A stretch of DNA of 64,000 bases from Limiplasma sp036645955 (lineage in GTDB: Bacteria; Bacillota; Clostridia; Christensenellales; Aristaeellaceae), in assembly GCA_036645955.1 (NCBI GenBank), contig JAVXND010000001.1, forward strand, positions 62,001-126,000. The letters run 5' to 3'. Position 1 is the first letter of the stretch. Each line of letters opens with the position of its first letter. The notes under the pieces were generated by a model. The model made no database searches. It saw only the letters and a program-made list of their open reading frames with translations, and had not been told where the DNA came from. Shown in pieces: positions 1 through 8,316 of the stretch. The position numbers and the translations under genes are program-made.

Positions 1-270
1 TACTGGAACGATTGGTTCCAACCGCTCATGTACATTGACAAGCGTGAATTGTATAACCTTCAATACCGCCTCTATATTTTAATGAAGGATGTGCAGGAAA
101 TGCTTCGGAACTCCGCCATATCGGGCATGGGCATCAGCGTGGCGGAAATTCCCACGGAATCCATGCGCATGGCCATGTGTGTTATTGCGGCAGGACCCAT
201 GCTGGTGGTGTTTCCCTTCTTTCAAAAATACTTTGTCAAAGGGCTTACGGTAGGCGGCGTAAAGGGCTAA
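1..270 (+). CDS. Carbohydrate ABC transporter permease (LplC/MalG type), 3' end only
   Basis: This is the C-terminal part of an inner-membrane permease for an oligosaccharide importer; the reading frame is open to the left edge, so the start lies outside the window. It begins with YWNDWF, the end of the cytoplasmic EAA-loop region of MalG-type permeases, and finishes with a last membrane helix and the tail FVKGLTVGGVKG. The complete permease at 46821-47738 has the same motifs (GYWNDW, FVKGLTIGGVKE), so the two are paralogues. The binding-protein gene follows after 46 bases and would supply its ligand. Family assignment is secure; the substrate is not known. Confidence 0.9.
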   Translation, partial: YWNDWFQPLMYIDKRELYNLQYRLYILMKDVQEMLRNSAISGMGISVAEIPTESMRMAMCVIAAGPMLVVFPFFQKYFVKGLTVGGVKG

Positions 271-316
271 TCATTTGCTTCGCAATTGCGAGGTAAAAAT
301 ATAAGGAGGTATCCCC

Positions 317-1768
317 ATGAACAAGAAACTGGTTGCACTGCTCCTGTCACTGCTTCTCTTGGTAGGCATGGTTCCCGCAGGTATGGCGGAAGGAACAGAT
401 CTTTCCAAGCAAGAGCCCGTTAACCTCATCATTTACACCTTGGTAGCTGAACAGCCCGACCAACAACAGGTTTTCGACGCTGTAAACGCCTACACCAAGG
501 AAAAGCTCAACACCACCGTGGAATATCACTTCTTTGGCGGCTCCTTTCTGGATAAGATTCAGGTGATCATGGCCTCTGGTGAGGAATATGACGCTTGCTT
601 CACCTCCAACTGGGCCAACCCCTACAGCACCAACGTTGCAAAAGGCGCTTTCATGGATATTTCTTCCATGCTGCCCAACTACCCCACCCTGTATGGCAGC
701 ATGCCCGAAAACTTCTGGAAAGCGGCCACTGTTAACGGCGGCATTTACGCTGTGCCCAATCAGCAAATCGCCGCCCGCACCATCGGCGGTTTGCTCCCCA
801 AGGAATATTTGGACGGCACAGGCACCGACATTGCCCAGCTCAAAAGCTTAACAGGTGCCATGGACTACGCCCAAAAAGCATTTGATCAATACGGAGCCAA
901 AGTCGGCGGCGTTAACGTAGCGCAGGTAGCGGACTATTGCGGCTATGAGTATATTTCGGATTACATGTCTGCTGGCGCCATCAAAATGGACGACGCGTCC
1001 GCCAAGGTTGTCAACCTATATGAAACGCCCGAATGGCTCAGCATGTTAAACGAACTCTATACCCTCAACGAAAAAGGCCTGCTGGATGGGCAATGCGGCT
1101 ACATGCCTGAATACGGCGAGAGCCAGCGCCTTGCCAAAAAAACCAGCCTGTTCTTCAGCGGCACCTATAAGCCGGGCGTAGAAGCCGAAGAATCCGTCCG
1201 TGCGGGATACGATTGTGCTTTTGCCACCACAGATGTAGCGCCTTACCTGTCCACAGGCAGCATCATTGCCACCATGTACGGCGTATCGGCTACCTCCAAG
1301 CATCCCGACCGTTTACTGCAATATTTAGAATTGCTCAACAGCGATCCTTACCTCATGAACTTGCTTTCCTACGGCATTGAGGATGTTCACTACAAAAAAA
1401 CAGGGGATAACACCATTGAAACCATTCCCAATTCAGGCTATGCACACGGCAGCTCTTGGGCCATTGGCAATGTGTTTAACACCTATGTTCTTCAAGGTCA
1501 GCCTCTAACCGTTTGGGAAGATACCAAAGCGCTCAACGCAAGCGCGGTTGGCTCCCCCATTCTTGGCTTTTCCTTCAACCCCGAGCCCATCAAAATGGAA
1601 TTGGCCAGCGTGGCTAAGGTTGTAAAGGAATACGAGAGCATTGTTGGCGGCGAGCTTCCCGTGGAAGAAACCAATCAAGCCTTCAACGCAAAGTTAAAAA
1701 CCGCAGGCGTAGATACCATCATTGCAGAAATGCAAAAGCAAATCGACGCATTCTTTGCCACCAAGTAA
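317..1768 (+). CDS. Extracellular solute-binding protein of a sugar ABC importer (LplA type)
   Basis: This 483-residue secreted protein would capture an oligosaccharide and deliver it to the permease encoded just upstream. The N-terminus has a lysine pair, a long leucine-rich core and a probable type I signal cleavage after AGMA; there is no lipobox cysteine, unlike the paralogue at 47864-49354. The mature part (about residues 26-483) looks like a family 1 binding protein with a DUF3502-like C-terminal half. AAGGAGGT lies 8 bases before the ATG. A hairpin at 1791-1810 separates it from the next gene and may favour its expression over downstream genes. The ligand is unknown; the nearby mannosidase-like gene suggests a mannose-containing glycan. 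Confidence 0.88.
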   Translation: MNKKLVALLLSLLLLVGMVPAGMAEGTDLSKQEPVNLIIYTLVAEQPDQQQVFDAVNAYTKEKLNTTVEYHFFGGSFLDKIQVIMASGEEYDACFTSNWANPYSTNVAKGAFMDISSMLPNYPTLYGSMPENFWKAATVNGGIYAVPNQQIAARTIGGLLPKEYLDGTGTDIAQLKSLTGAMDYAQKAFDQYGAKVGGVNVAQVADYCGYEYISDYMSAGAIKMDDASAKVVNLYETPEWLSMLNELYTLNEKGLLDGQCGYMPEYGESQRLAKKTSLFFSGTYKPGVEAEESVRAGYDCAFATTDVAPYLSTGSIIATMYGVSATSKHPDRLLQYLELLNSDPYLMNLLSYGIEDVHYKKTGDNTIETIPNSGYAHGSSWAIGNVFNTYVLQGQPLTVWEDTKALNASAVGSPILGFSFNPEPIKMELASVAKVVKEYESIVGGELPVEETNQAFNAKLKTAGVDTIIAEMQKQIDAFFATK

Positions 1769-1790
1769 TCCGCGTTATCAAGCCACAGGG

Positions 1791-1810
1791 GCCTGCCGAA
1801 TTTGGCAGGC
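1791..1810 (+). terminator. Intercistronic hairpin after the binding-protein gene
   Basis: GCCTGCC and GGCAGGC (7 bp arms) flank a 6-base loop; the following TCCTTAT is a poor U-tract. It is more likely a partial terminator or mRNA stabiliser than a full stop, since the next gene is on the same strand 46 bases away. Confidence 0.55.
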
Positions 1811-1855
1811 TCCTTATCGGGATTTTTGACTTCACTTTGAAAGGACCGATCGCAC

Positions 1856-2839
1856 ATGACAAACCGTGAGCGTTTTATGGCAACGCTGAATCGTGAAAAA
1901 ATCGGCGGGCAGGTACCTCATTTCGAATTGGTATTTTTTCTAACCATGGAGGCCTTTGGAAAAATGCACCCCAGCCATCGCAATTATGTGCAATGGAACC
2001 AAATGAGCCGTATTGAAAAAAAGCTTCATATAAACGATATGGCACAGCTTTACATTGATACAGCAGAGCGTTTTCACCAAAGCGCCATTTTTGTGCATCC
2101 CAACCCCGATGATTTTGATTCTGTACAGTGGCTTTTGGAAACCATCCGCGAAAAATCCGGAAACGAATATTACCTCACCATGCACGGCGACCCCACATGG
2201 GCGATTCCCGACGGCGATGGGATGATGGATTTTTCAGCGCAAATGTACGATGAGCCTGAACTGCTAAACGAACAATCCCAGCGCAGAACCGATACTGCAC
2301 TGGAGTTTGCCGCCAAGCTTGATCAGCACGGCCATCTGCTGGACGGCTTTACGCTTTGCTCCGACTACTGCTTTAATGTCAATCCGTTTTTTTCAAGGGA
2401 TAAGTTTGAAGAACTGATTATGCCCTACCTGAGCGCCGTCATCAAGGGCTACCGCGAAATGAATTATTACACCATCAAGCATACCGATGGTAACATCATG
2501 CCCATTGTGGATTTGATGGTGGATTGCCATCCCCACGCGCTTCATTCGCTAGACCCGCAGGGCGGGGTTTCCCTCACGCAGGTCATGCGCGATTATGGCG
2601 ATCGCGTAGCGCTGATTGGCAACGTCAATTGCGGCTTGCTCGATACCGGCACAGATGAAGAATGCCGTGCGGATATTTTACGTGCCTTGCGCGAGGGTAT
2701 GCAAAACGGCGGCGGTTACATCTTCTCCACCTCCAATTGTGTTTACACAGGCATGCCGCTTAGCCGCTACGAAATGATGCTTTCCTTGTGGCAGGAATAC
2801 GGTAATTACGACAAGCAAACCCTATCAAAAGAAAGGTGA
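1856..2839 (+). CDS. Uroporphyrinogen decarboxylase-like protein (URO-D superfamily), first copy
   Basis: A 327-residue TIM-barrel protein of the URO-D superfamily, which includes HemE and the corrinoid methyltransferases MtaA/MtbA/CmuA. It starts MTNRERFMATLNRE, the usual opening of this group. The HemE substrate-binding N-terminal arginine motif is missing, so it is unlikely to make haem. At the MtaA zinc position (HxC) it has H209-T-D211, so a cysteine ligand is replaced by aspartate. AAAGGA precedes the ATG with good spacing. It is followed after 7 bases by a second URO-D-like gene and sits in a sugar-uptake operon. Function is open: a methyltransferase or a decarboxylase on an unknown substrate. 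Confidence 0.8.
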   Translation: MTNRERFMATLNREKIGGQVPHFELVFFLTMEAFGKMHPSHRNYVQWNQMSRIEKKLHINDMAQLYIDTAERFHQSAIFVHPNPDDFDSVQWLLETIREKSGNEYYLTMHGDPTWAIPDGDGMMDFSAQMYDEPELLNEQSQRRTDTALEFAAKLDQHGHLLDGFTLCSDYCFNVNPFFSRDKFEELIMPYLSAVIKGYREMNYYTIKHTDGNIMPIVDLMVDCHPHALHSLDPQGGVSLTQVMRDYGDRVALIGNVNCGLLDTGTDEECRADILRALREGMQNGGGYIFSTSNCVYTGMPLSRYEMMLSLWQEYGNYDKQTLSKER

Positions 2840-2846
2840 ACGCTAT

Positions 2847-3905
2847 ATGACTCCTTTTGTGCCAGATTATCATCACATTGTGGATTGTGCCTATAACCGT
2901 GTTCCAAAGCGTTTGCCGCTTTATGAGCACATTGTTTCGGCAAACAAAATCGGGGAAATTCTACATTCTGATTTCGCAAGCCTTCAAAATGGAGGCCCGC
3001 GCGAGCTGGACGAGTTTTTTCGTGTTTATTGCGGCTTTTTTCACGATTACGGCTATGACATTGTGCCCTATGAAGAGTGCATTTCCGGTTTTATGCCTGG
3101 CTCAGGCTGTCTTGGCAATTCAAGCCTGCCCCCGCCCATTCGAGATCGGGCAGATTTTGAACGCTACCCATGGGCAGAAATTCCCGAGCGCTACTTTCAA
3201 GGTGTGGACGCACGCTTGCGCGCCTTGCGTAAAAACATGCCCGACGGCATGAAAGCCGTGGGCGGAGCGGGCAACGGTATTTTTGAATGCGTTCAGGACA
3301 TTACCGGCTATCAAAACCTATGTTATTTATCTGCCGACGATCCGGAGCTGTATGCCGACCTGTTTCAAAAGGTTGCCGACACCAATGCCGCCATTTGGCA
3401 GCGCTTTTTAAAGGAGTATGGGGATATTTATTGCGTTTTGCGCTTTGGGGATGATCTGGGCTTCCGCAGTGCCACGCTGCTGCCCCCCTGTGATATTCAT
3501 GCGCACATTCTGCCCGGCTATAAACGCATTGTAGCGCAGGTGCATGCCTATCATAAGCCCTTCCTGCTCCATTCCTGCGGCGCTATCTTTGCTGTCATGG
3601 ATGCACTCATAAACGATGTGGGCATTGACGCGAAGCATTCCAACGAAGATCAAATAGCGCCCTTTCCCGTGTGGGTAGAGCGCTATGGCACGCGCATAGG
3701 CAACTTTGGCGGCATTGATACCGACGCGGTTTGCCGTTTGGATAGGCCCTCCCTGAAGGCATACATTGTTCACGTGCTGGATCAATGCGTTGGGCATGGC
3801 GGCTTTGCCTTTGGCTCTGGCAACTCCATCCCCGATTATGTACCCGCCGAAAATTACTTGGAAATGATTCGCGTTGTAAGGGAGTATCGCGGAGATTTTC
3901 TGTAA
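2847..3905 (+). CDS. Uroporphyrinogen decarboxylase-like protein, second copy, with HxC motif
   Basis: A 352-residue URO-D superfamily protein, 7 bases after the previous one and surely co-transcribed. Unlike its two neighbours it keeps an H242-S-C244 motif that matches the zinc-binding HxC of MtaA/MtbA-type methyl-transfer enzymes. The third ligand region (FGSGNSIPDYVP, near the C-terminus) has serine where these enzymes usually have a cysteine. AAAGGTGA lies 7 bases before the ATG. No corrinoid protein gene is in view. The zinc motif makes a methyltransferase the better guess, but that is inference from family knowledge. Confidence 0.8.
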   Translation: MTPFVPDYHHIVDCAYNRVPKRLPLYEHIVSANKIGEILHSDFASLQNGGPRELDEFFRVYCGFFHDYGYDIVPYEECISGFMPGSGCLGNSSLPPPIRDRADFERYPWAEIPERYFQGVDARLRALRKNMPDGMKAVGGAGNGIFECVQDITGYQNLCYLSADDPELYADLFQKVADTNAAIWQRFLKEYGDIYCVLRFGDDLGFRSATLLPPCDIHAHILPGYKRIVAQVHAYHKPFLLHSCGAIFAVMDALINDVGIDAKHSNEDQIAPFPVWVERYGTRIGNFGGIDTDAVCRLDRPSLKAYIVHVLDQCVGHGGFAFGSGNSIPDYVPAENYLEMIRVVREYRGDFL

Positions 3906-3927
3906 ACAGTTTCGCACACATCCCCCG

Positions 3928-3980
3928 TTGGGACACCCTACAGGATGTCCTAACAGCTGGCGTTACCCCACCCCCCCACA
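3928..3980. repeat. Dispersed hairpin repeat, copy 1
   Basis: GGACA and TGTCC arms around a short centre, followed by GCGTTACCCCACCCCCCC. The copy at 21281-21330 has the same plan: a GGACACCA/TGGTGTCC hairpin, then GCGTTACCCCCCC. It lies between two convergent genes and may also act as a weak terminator. Confidence 0.55.
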
Positions 3981-3986
3981 TCACCG

Positions 3987-5003
3987 CTAATCGCTATACC
4001 ATGCGCTCAAAAGCGTTTCAATGTTTTCAAACGGAACCTTGCCGCCAACCTCGCTTTGTGCAATCAACCCGCCCTTTCCCGTATCAAACAGCTGTTTCAT
4101 GCGCTTGATACAGCCGCGAATATCCTCTGGCGTTCCAAAGGGAATGGTGGTTTGGCGGCTGATTTCACCGCGAAAGGTAATCTTGCCCGCATAGCGCTTT
4201 GCAATCAGCCCTATGTCCATACACCAAAGCTGGGAATTGATTGCATCCACGCCCATGTCAATCAAATCGGGATAGATGTCCATGATGTACCCATCCGAAT
4301 GAAACAGCACCTTTTTCCCCGTTGCCTTGATTTTGGAAATCAGCTCAGCATACAAAGGCTTAAAAAGCTCGCGCCATGCGTCTGGGCGAATCAGCAGGGA
4401 GCGCTGACAGCCCCAATCATCCCCAAAGCATATCCCATCCACATCCGTACCAAGCCAGTGCTCCACATAAACGCGATAGTAATCCATCACAATGCCTAGG
4501 ATGGTATCCAGCTCCGCGCCTCCATCTGCAATGTCACAGTAGAGCGCCTCCGTCCCTCGCAAATACTGCATTCTTTCAAACAGGCTGATGCCGCCCCCGC
4601 AGACAAACTTTCCCCTTTCGTGCTGGCTCGCCACATCCGCTTGAATACGCGCCTCCTGCTGTGCCCAAAGGTTTACAAAGCTCTGGGTTGGCGCTTCAAA
4701 AGCTGCCGCCCTGCTGAAATCCTCAAGTGCGGGATGCTTCACCTCGCCAATCATACCGCCTTGCAGGTTCAGCCAGCCGTTTCCCCATTCGTCGGTCATG
4801 GTGCCCCGCTCGTAATATTGGGGATTGGCACCCATGTCGTGCGGCCCCGCAACCCCTGTAATATCGTTTTCATTTTCTGCAAGCAATTGCTCCAGTGCTT
4901 CCCCATGCTCCAAAACTGCGGCAGGCAATACCCATAAATCCAGCGGCAAGCGGTCAGGCCCGCGAAATTCCAAGGTTCTTAATACGCGCTCTCTCGCATC
5001 CAT
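3987..5003 (-). CDS. Uroporphyrinogen decarboxylase-like protein, third copy
   Basis: A 338-residue URO-D superfamily protein on the opposite strand to the other two. The start is placed at the ATG of MDARERVLRTLEF, 10 bases after GAAGGGAG; an upstream ATG 39 bases earlier has no ribosome site and would add 13 residues foreign to the family. The motif at the zinc position is HSD (LFHSDGYIMD), so the cysteine ligand is absent. The C-terminal QSEVGGKVPFENIETLLSAW matches the superfamily's last helix. It is divergent from the AraC gene at 5124, which suggests that regulator may control it. Substrate unknown. Confidence 0.8.
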   Translation of the reverse strand: MDARERVLRTLEFRGPDRLPLDLWVLPAAVLEHGEALEQLLAENENDITGVAGPHDMGANPQYYERGTMTDEWGNGWLNLQGGMIGEVKHPALEDFSRAAAFEAPTQSFVNLWAQQEARIQADVASQHERGKFVCGGGISLFERMQYLRGTEALYCDIADGGAELDTILGIVMDYYRVYVEHWLGTDVDGICFGDDWGCQRSLLIRPDAWRELFKPLYAELISKIKATGKKVLFHSDGYIMDIYPDLIDMGVDAINSQLWCMDIGLIAKRYAGKITFRGEISRQTTIPFGTPEDIRGCIKRMKQLFDTGKGGLIAQSEVGGKVPFENIETLLSAWYSD

Positions 5004-5123
5004 TTTAAAAGGGCTCCCTTCGTAACTGATTTTTACCATCATAGCACAGTCGGCTTTTCAGCGCATTGAGAATTGTATTGGCTACAAATGCACGGAAAAA
5101 AGCGGAAAACAGGAGGGGAAGGT

Positions 5124-6041
5124 ATGAGCTGTGTACAAAGCAAGCGGGTTGAAAGGCTTGTGCTCACAGAAAACGAAATAGGTGTTGCAGGTGTCAGCTT
5201 GCTCGGCTATAACCGCAACCTGTTTGCCCAAAGAGCCATCTCCCCGCACTGCCATTTAAATGCCATTGAAATTGTGTATGTGGAATCTGGCGGAATCAGC
5301 TTTTTGGTCAACAAGCAGCGCTTTAACCTGCGCGGCGGAGATTGCCTGATGACCCCGCCCAACGTAGAGCACAGCACGGGTTCAGCGCCTACGGGGGTAT
5401 GCGAGTTTTACTGGTTTGAGCTTCAAATTGCACAGCCGGGGCTGTTGTGCCTGGAAGAAAACGCACGCCAAGAGCTGCTCAAGGCATTGCTGGAAATGCA
5501 GCCGCGCGTAATCCACTGCGCAAGGCATTGGGGCGGCATGTTCTCACAGCTGATGAAGCTTCCTGCAGGCACACTGAGCCATCCCCATTTGACCCTGGTT
5601 TCCACCCTTCTGCCATTCCTGTGCGACCTGCTTTCTCAGCAAAAGGCCTGCGCTTCTTATTCGGCCGATATCGCCGACGCACTTTGCTACATCCAAGCGC
5701 ATTTATGCGAGGATATTCTGCTGGAAGAGCTATCCAGCGTCGCGGGCTTATCGCTGGCTTGGTTCAAGCGAAAGTTTAAGCAAGAAATAGGCGTATCGCC
5801 CCGCGAATACATCAATGCGCAAAAGGTTGAGCTTGCCAAAACCACGCTCTTAGATGAGCGCTCCGTCACGCATACCGCATTTGAATTGGGCTTTTCATCC
5901 AGCGATTATTTTTCCTTTATTTTTCATAAGTTTACAGGCCTAACCCCCACCCAACACATCAAAAGGTTTTCGCCTGATTCGTATCATCAAAAGGAGGTGC
6001 TGCCGTATGAAGAAGGGTTGGCACGCATTGCGCAAGCCTAG
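5124..6041 (+). CDS. AraC-family transcriptional regulator with cupin sensor
   Basis: A cytoplasmic one-component regulator of about 305 residues. The N-terminal third has the cupin fold typical of AraC sugar sensors (HCHLNAIEIVYV, then GGDCLMTPPN). The C-terminal 90 or so residues carry two helix-turn-helix motifs (LEELSSVAGLSLAWFKRKFK and AFELGFSSSDYFSFIFHKFTG). The start is the ATG 5 bases after AGGAGGGGAAGGT rather than a TTG 51 bases upstream. Its end overlaps the next regulator gene by 35 bases in another frame. It is divergent from a URO-D-like gene and probably responds to a sugar taken up by this locus. Confidence 0.9.
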   Translation: MSCVQSKRVERLVLTENEIGVAGVSLLGYNRNLFAQRAISPHCHLNAIEIVYVESGGISFLVNKQRFNLRGGDCLMTPPNVEHSTGSAPTGVCEFYWFELQIAQPGLLCLEENARQELLKALLEMQPRVIHCARHWGGMFSQLMKLPAGTLSHPHLTLVSTLLPFLCDLLSQQKACASYSADIADALCYIQAHLCEDILLEELSSVAGLSLAWFKRKFKQEIGVSPREYINAQKVELAKTTLLDERSVTHTAFELGFSSSDYFSFIFHKFTGLTPTQHIKRFSPDSYHQKEVLPYEEGLARIAQA

Positions 6042-8301
6042 GGCCGCAAAAAACAAGGCGTTTTTGAAGATATTGCTCTTGGTAACAACCTGTACCCTCA
6101 CTGTGGTGCTGGTACTTTCAACCATTTTGTACCATGCGGCTCATCAGCTCATCACCGAACAAAGCATTCAAATGTCGATGCAAAGCTTTCAGCAAATCCG
6201 CTCCACCTTTGACCTTATGCGCACAACGGCCAATTCTGTGGCAACCCAAGTACTGCTTGAGGAAACCTGTTCTGGCTTGCTCCTTTCCGTGGACGAAAAG
6301 GCGATTGACCCCATTGAAACCTACAAAGCCATTCGCCAAATGAAGCTCTACACCAATGTAAACGAAAGCCTGGATTCCATTTACATCATCAACCGCGGCA
6401 TTGACAAGCTTTACACCTCCGAAGTCAAAGGCATTTATGCCCATGTGGCTGATTTTTATGATAAGGAATTTTTGGATATTTTAGATCATTATCCCGCCTA
6501 TCAGGACCGTGTGCTAATCAAGCGAACGGTGCAGAAAAGCTATGAAAACGGCTTCATGCGCGATCATGATGTGTATACGTACATAGCCGCTAACATGTAC
6601 GATGGCAAACAGCTTCAAAGCGCCATTGCCATCAACATTTCCTCCGCATGGCTTGTGGAAAACATCCTTGCCTCTCAGCCCTTGCAGGAAGGGATGATGG
6701 AAATCATCGACATTGCCGAGTCTTCCCCCCTTCTGCAATTGAATATGCTGTCAGCGGTGCCGCGCGATGCATTGAAAGCGCCCGTGCAAAAAATGATTCA
6801 GGAGGGAAAAAATCACTGTGTGTTTTCCTATCAAGGCCATCCGTACTTCATTTCCCATTTGTTTTCACCGCAAATAGGCTGGAGCTTTGTGAAGGTTGTT
6901 CCATGGAGCAGTGTTTTTGGCCTGCTAGATCAGCTAAGCCGCATCATGTTCATTGCGGTGCTGTTTATCGCGCTGTTGGGCATAGGCGCGTCCCTGCTTT
7001 GCACGGGCTGGATTTATCGGCTTTATGGTTTGGTGGAAAGCAAATATAACCAGCTTGCCGACAGCAAGCGCGAAAACGCAAACCCGCTTCAAGCAAGCTT
7101 CTTAAACGATTTTGTTCTCGGCATAAAGCAATATCCGCCAACACAGCTGCCCGCCCTGCTAACGGAATATGCCGTACCGCTTCAAGCGCAGGAGCTTTGC
7201 ACGCTGGTTGCGCTCAAAATAGACCACTTTGAGCAGCTCAAAGAGCGCTATGCTGAAATTGATTTGCACAGCATCAAATATGGTTTGCAAAACATTTTTG
7301 AGGAGGTTTTTAGCGCTTCCTTCCGCGCGGTGGGCATTCCCGATCATCAGGATTATCTGCTTTTTATCATCGCCAATACCAAAGAACCCACAGGGCAGGA
7401 AACCATTTCAGAGGCCTTTGCGCGCTTCTGCGGCACTGTAAACATCTTTATTGACAACAACTATAACCTCGTCGGTACAAGCCGTCAGGTAAGGGTGGAT
7501 CAGCTATACGAATTATGGCCCGACATTTCCTACGGCCTTGCACAAACCTTTTTTTACCCGTCAAACACCTATGTGGATTGCACACAAGCACATTGCGAGC
7601 ACAGCCGTACCATAAGCCCGAAGCAATTAAAGCACGGCATTTTGGAAGCGTTGAGAAACGCGGATCTCCGTGGTGCCAAGCAGGAATATGAGCAATTTAC
7701 CCTGTTCCTCCTACACGCCTGTTTTGAGGATTACATCAACCTCATGACATGGCTTGGCTTTTCCATAGCAAGGGTTTTGGGCGGGTATGAAAAGGAACAG
7801 GATCATCCCGATTTTTTTACCGAGTTCCTCTTCAGAATCAAAGAATGTGAAAAAAAGACCGAGGTAGATCAGCTGTTTGTGGACGTATTCACACGTGTGT
7901 GCGCCGTCATTGAGGCGGCCAACAGCAAAACGGGTGCCATGGGAAAAATGGATAAGGTACAGGCTTATATCCGCGAGCATTATCGGGAACCCGACCTCAC
8001 CCTCGATCACATTGCCAACGAGTTTTCCCTCTCCACCGCTTACCTGGGCAAAATTTTTAAGAAGCTGACGGCACTTTCCATAGCCGAATACATCAATCAG
8101 TGCCGTTTGGAGGATGTGGTTGCGCAAATGGCGCATAGCAGCCGTTCCATCAAGGAGCTAAGCGAAAGCTGCGGCTTTTCCCCTGGCAACTATTTCTATA
8201 CCTACTTTAAAAAGCGTTATGGCTTAACGCCGCAGGCTTACCGCGAAAAATTGGCAAGCACGCAAGCCAGCCAGCAAAATGCAGCCAATCTAGAGCAATA
8301 A
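6007..8301 (+). CDS. Membrane-anchored AraC-family regulator with extracellular sensor (one-component)
   Basis: A 764-residue regulator that joins a transmembrane sensor directly to a DNA-binding domain. One membrane helix lies near residues 17-42, an extracellular Cache-like region follows to about residue 300, and a second helix lies at about 310-335. A long cytoplasmic linker leads to an AraC helix-turn-helix at about 655-755 (DLTLDHIANEFSLSTAYLGK, then SESCGFSPGNYFYTYFKK). No histidine kinase or receiver motif is seen. AAGGAGGT lies 9 bases before the ATG, inside the end of the preceding gene, implying coupled translation. It likely senses a glycan outside the cell and switches on the adjacent uptake and hydrolase genes. 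Confidence 0.88.
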   Translation: MKKGWHALRKPRAAKNKAFLKILLLVTTCTLTVVLVLSTILYHAAHQLITEQSIQMSMQSFQQIRSTFDLMRTTANSVATQVLLEETCSGLLLSVDEKAIDPIETYKAIRQMKLYTNVNESLDSIYIINRGIDKLYTSEVKGIYAHVADFYDKEFLDILDHYPAYQDRVLIKRTVQKSYENGFMRDHDVYTYIAANMYDGKQLQSAIAINISSAWLVENILASQPLQEGMMEIIDIAESSPLLQLNMLSAVPRDALKAPVQKMIQEGKNHCVFSYQGHPYFISHLFSPQIGWSFVKVVPWSSVFGLLDQLSRIMFIAVLFIALLGIGASLLCTGWIYRLYGLVESKYNQLADSKRENANPLQASFLNDFVLGIKQYPPTQLPALLTEYAVPLQAQELCTLVALKIDHFEQLKERYAEIDLHSIKYGLQNIFEEVFSASFRAVGIPDHQDYLLFIIANTKEPTGQETISEAFARFCGTVNIFIDNNYNLVGTSRQVRVDQLYELWPDISYGLAQTFFYPSNTYVDCTQAHCEHSRTISPKQLKHGILEALRNADLRGAKQEYEQFTLFLLHACFEDYINLMTWLGFSIARVLGGYEKEQDHPDFFTEFLFRIKECEKKTEVDQLFVDVFTRVCAVIEAANSKTGAMGKMDKVQAYIREHYREPDLTLDHIANEFSLSTAYLGKIFKKLTALSIAEYINQCRLEDVVAQMAHSSRSIKELSESCGFSPGNYFYTYFKKRYGLTPQAYREKLASTQASQQNAANLEQ

Positions 8302-8316
8302 GAGGAGTGGATACCA

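Noticed and set aside
3601..4108. Open frames in the gap between the second and third URO-D-like genes
   Set aside because: They overlap the ends of both real genes in other frames and have no family resemblance.
5073..5123. Longer N-terminus for the AraC regulator
   Set aside because: It would need a TTG start without a ribosome site, whereas AGGAGGGG precedes the ATG at 5124.
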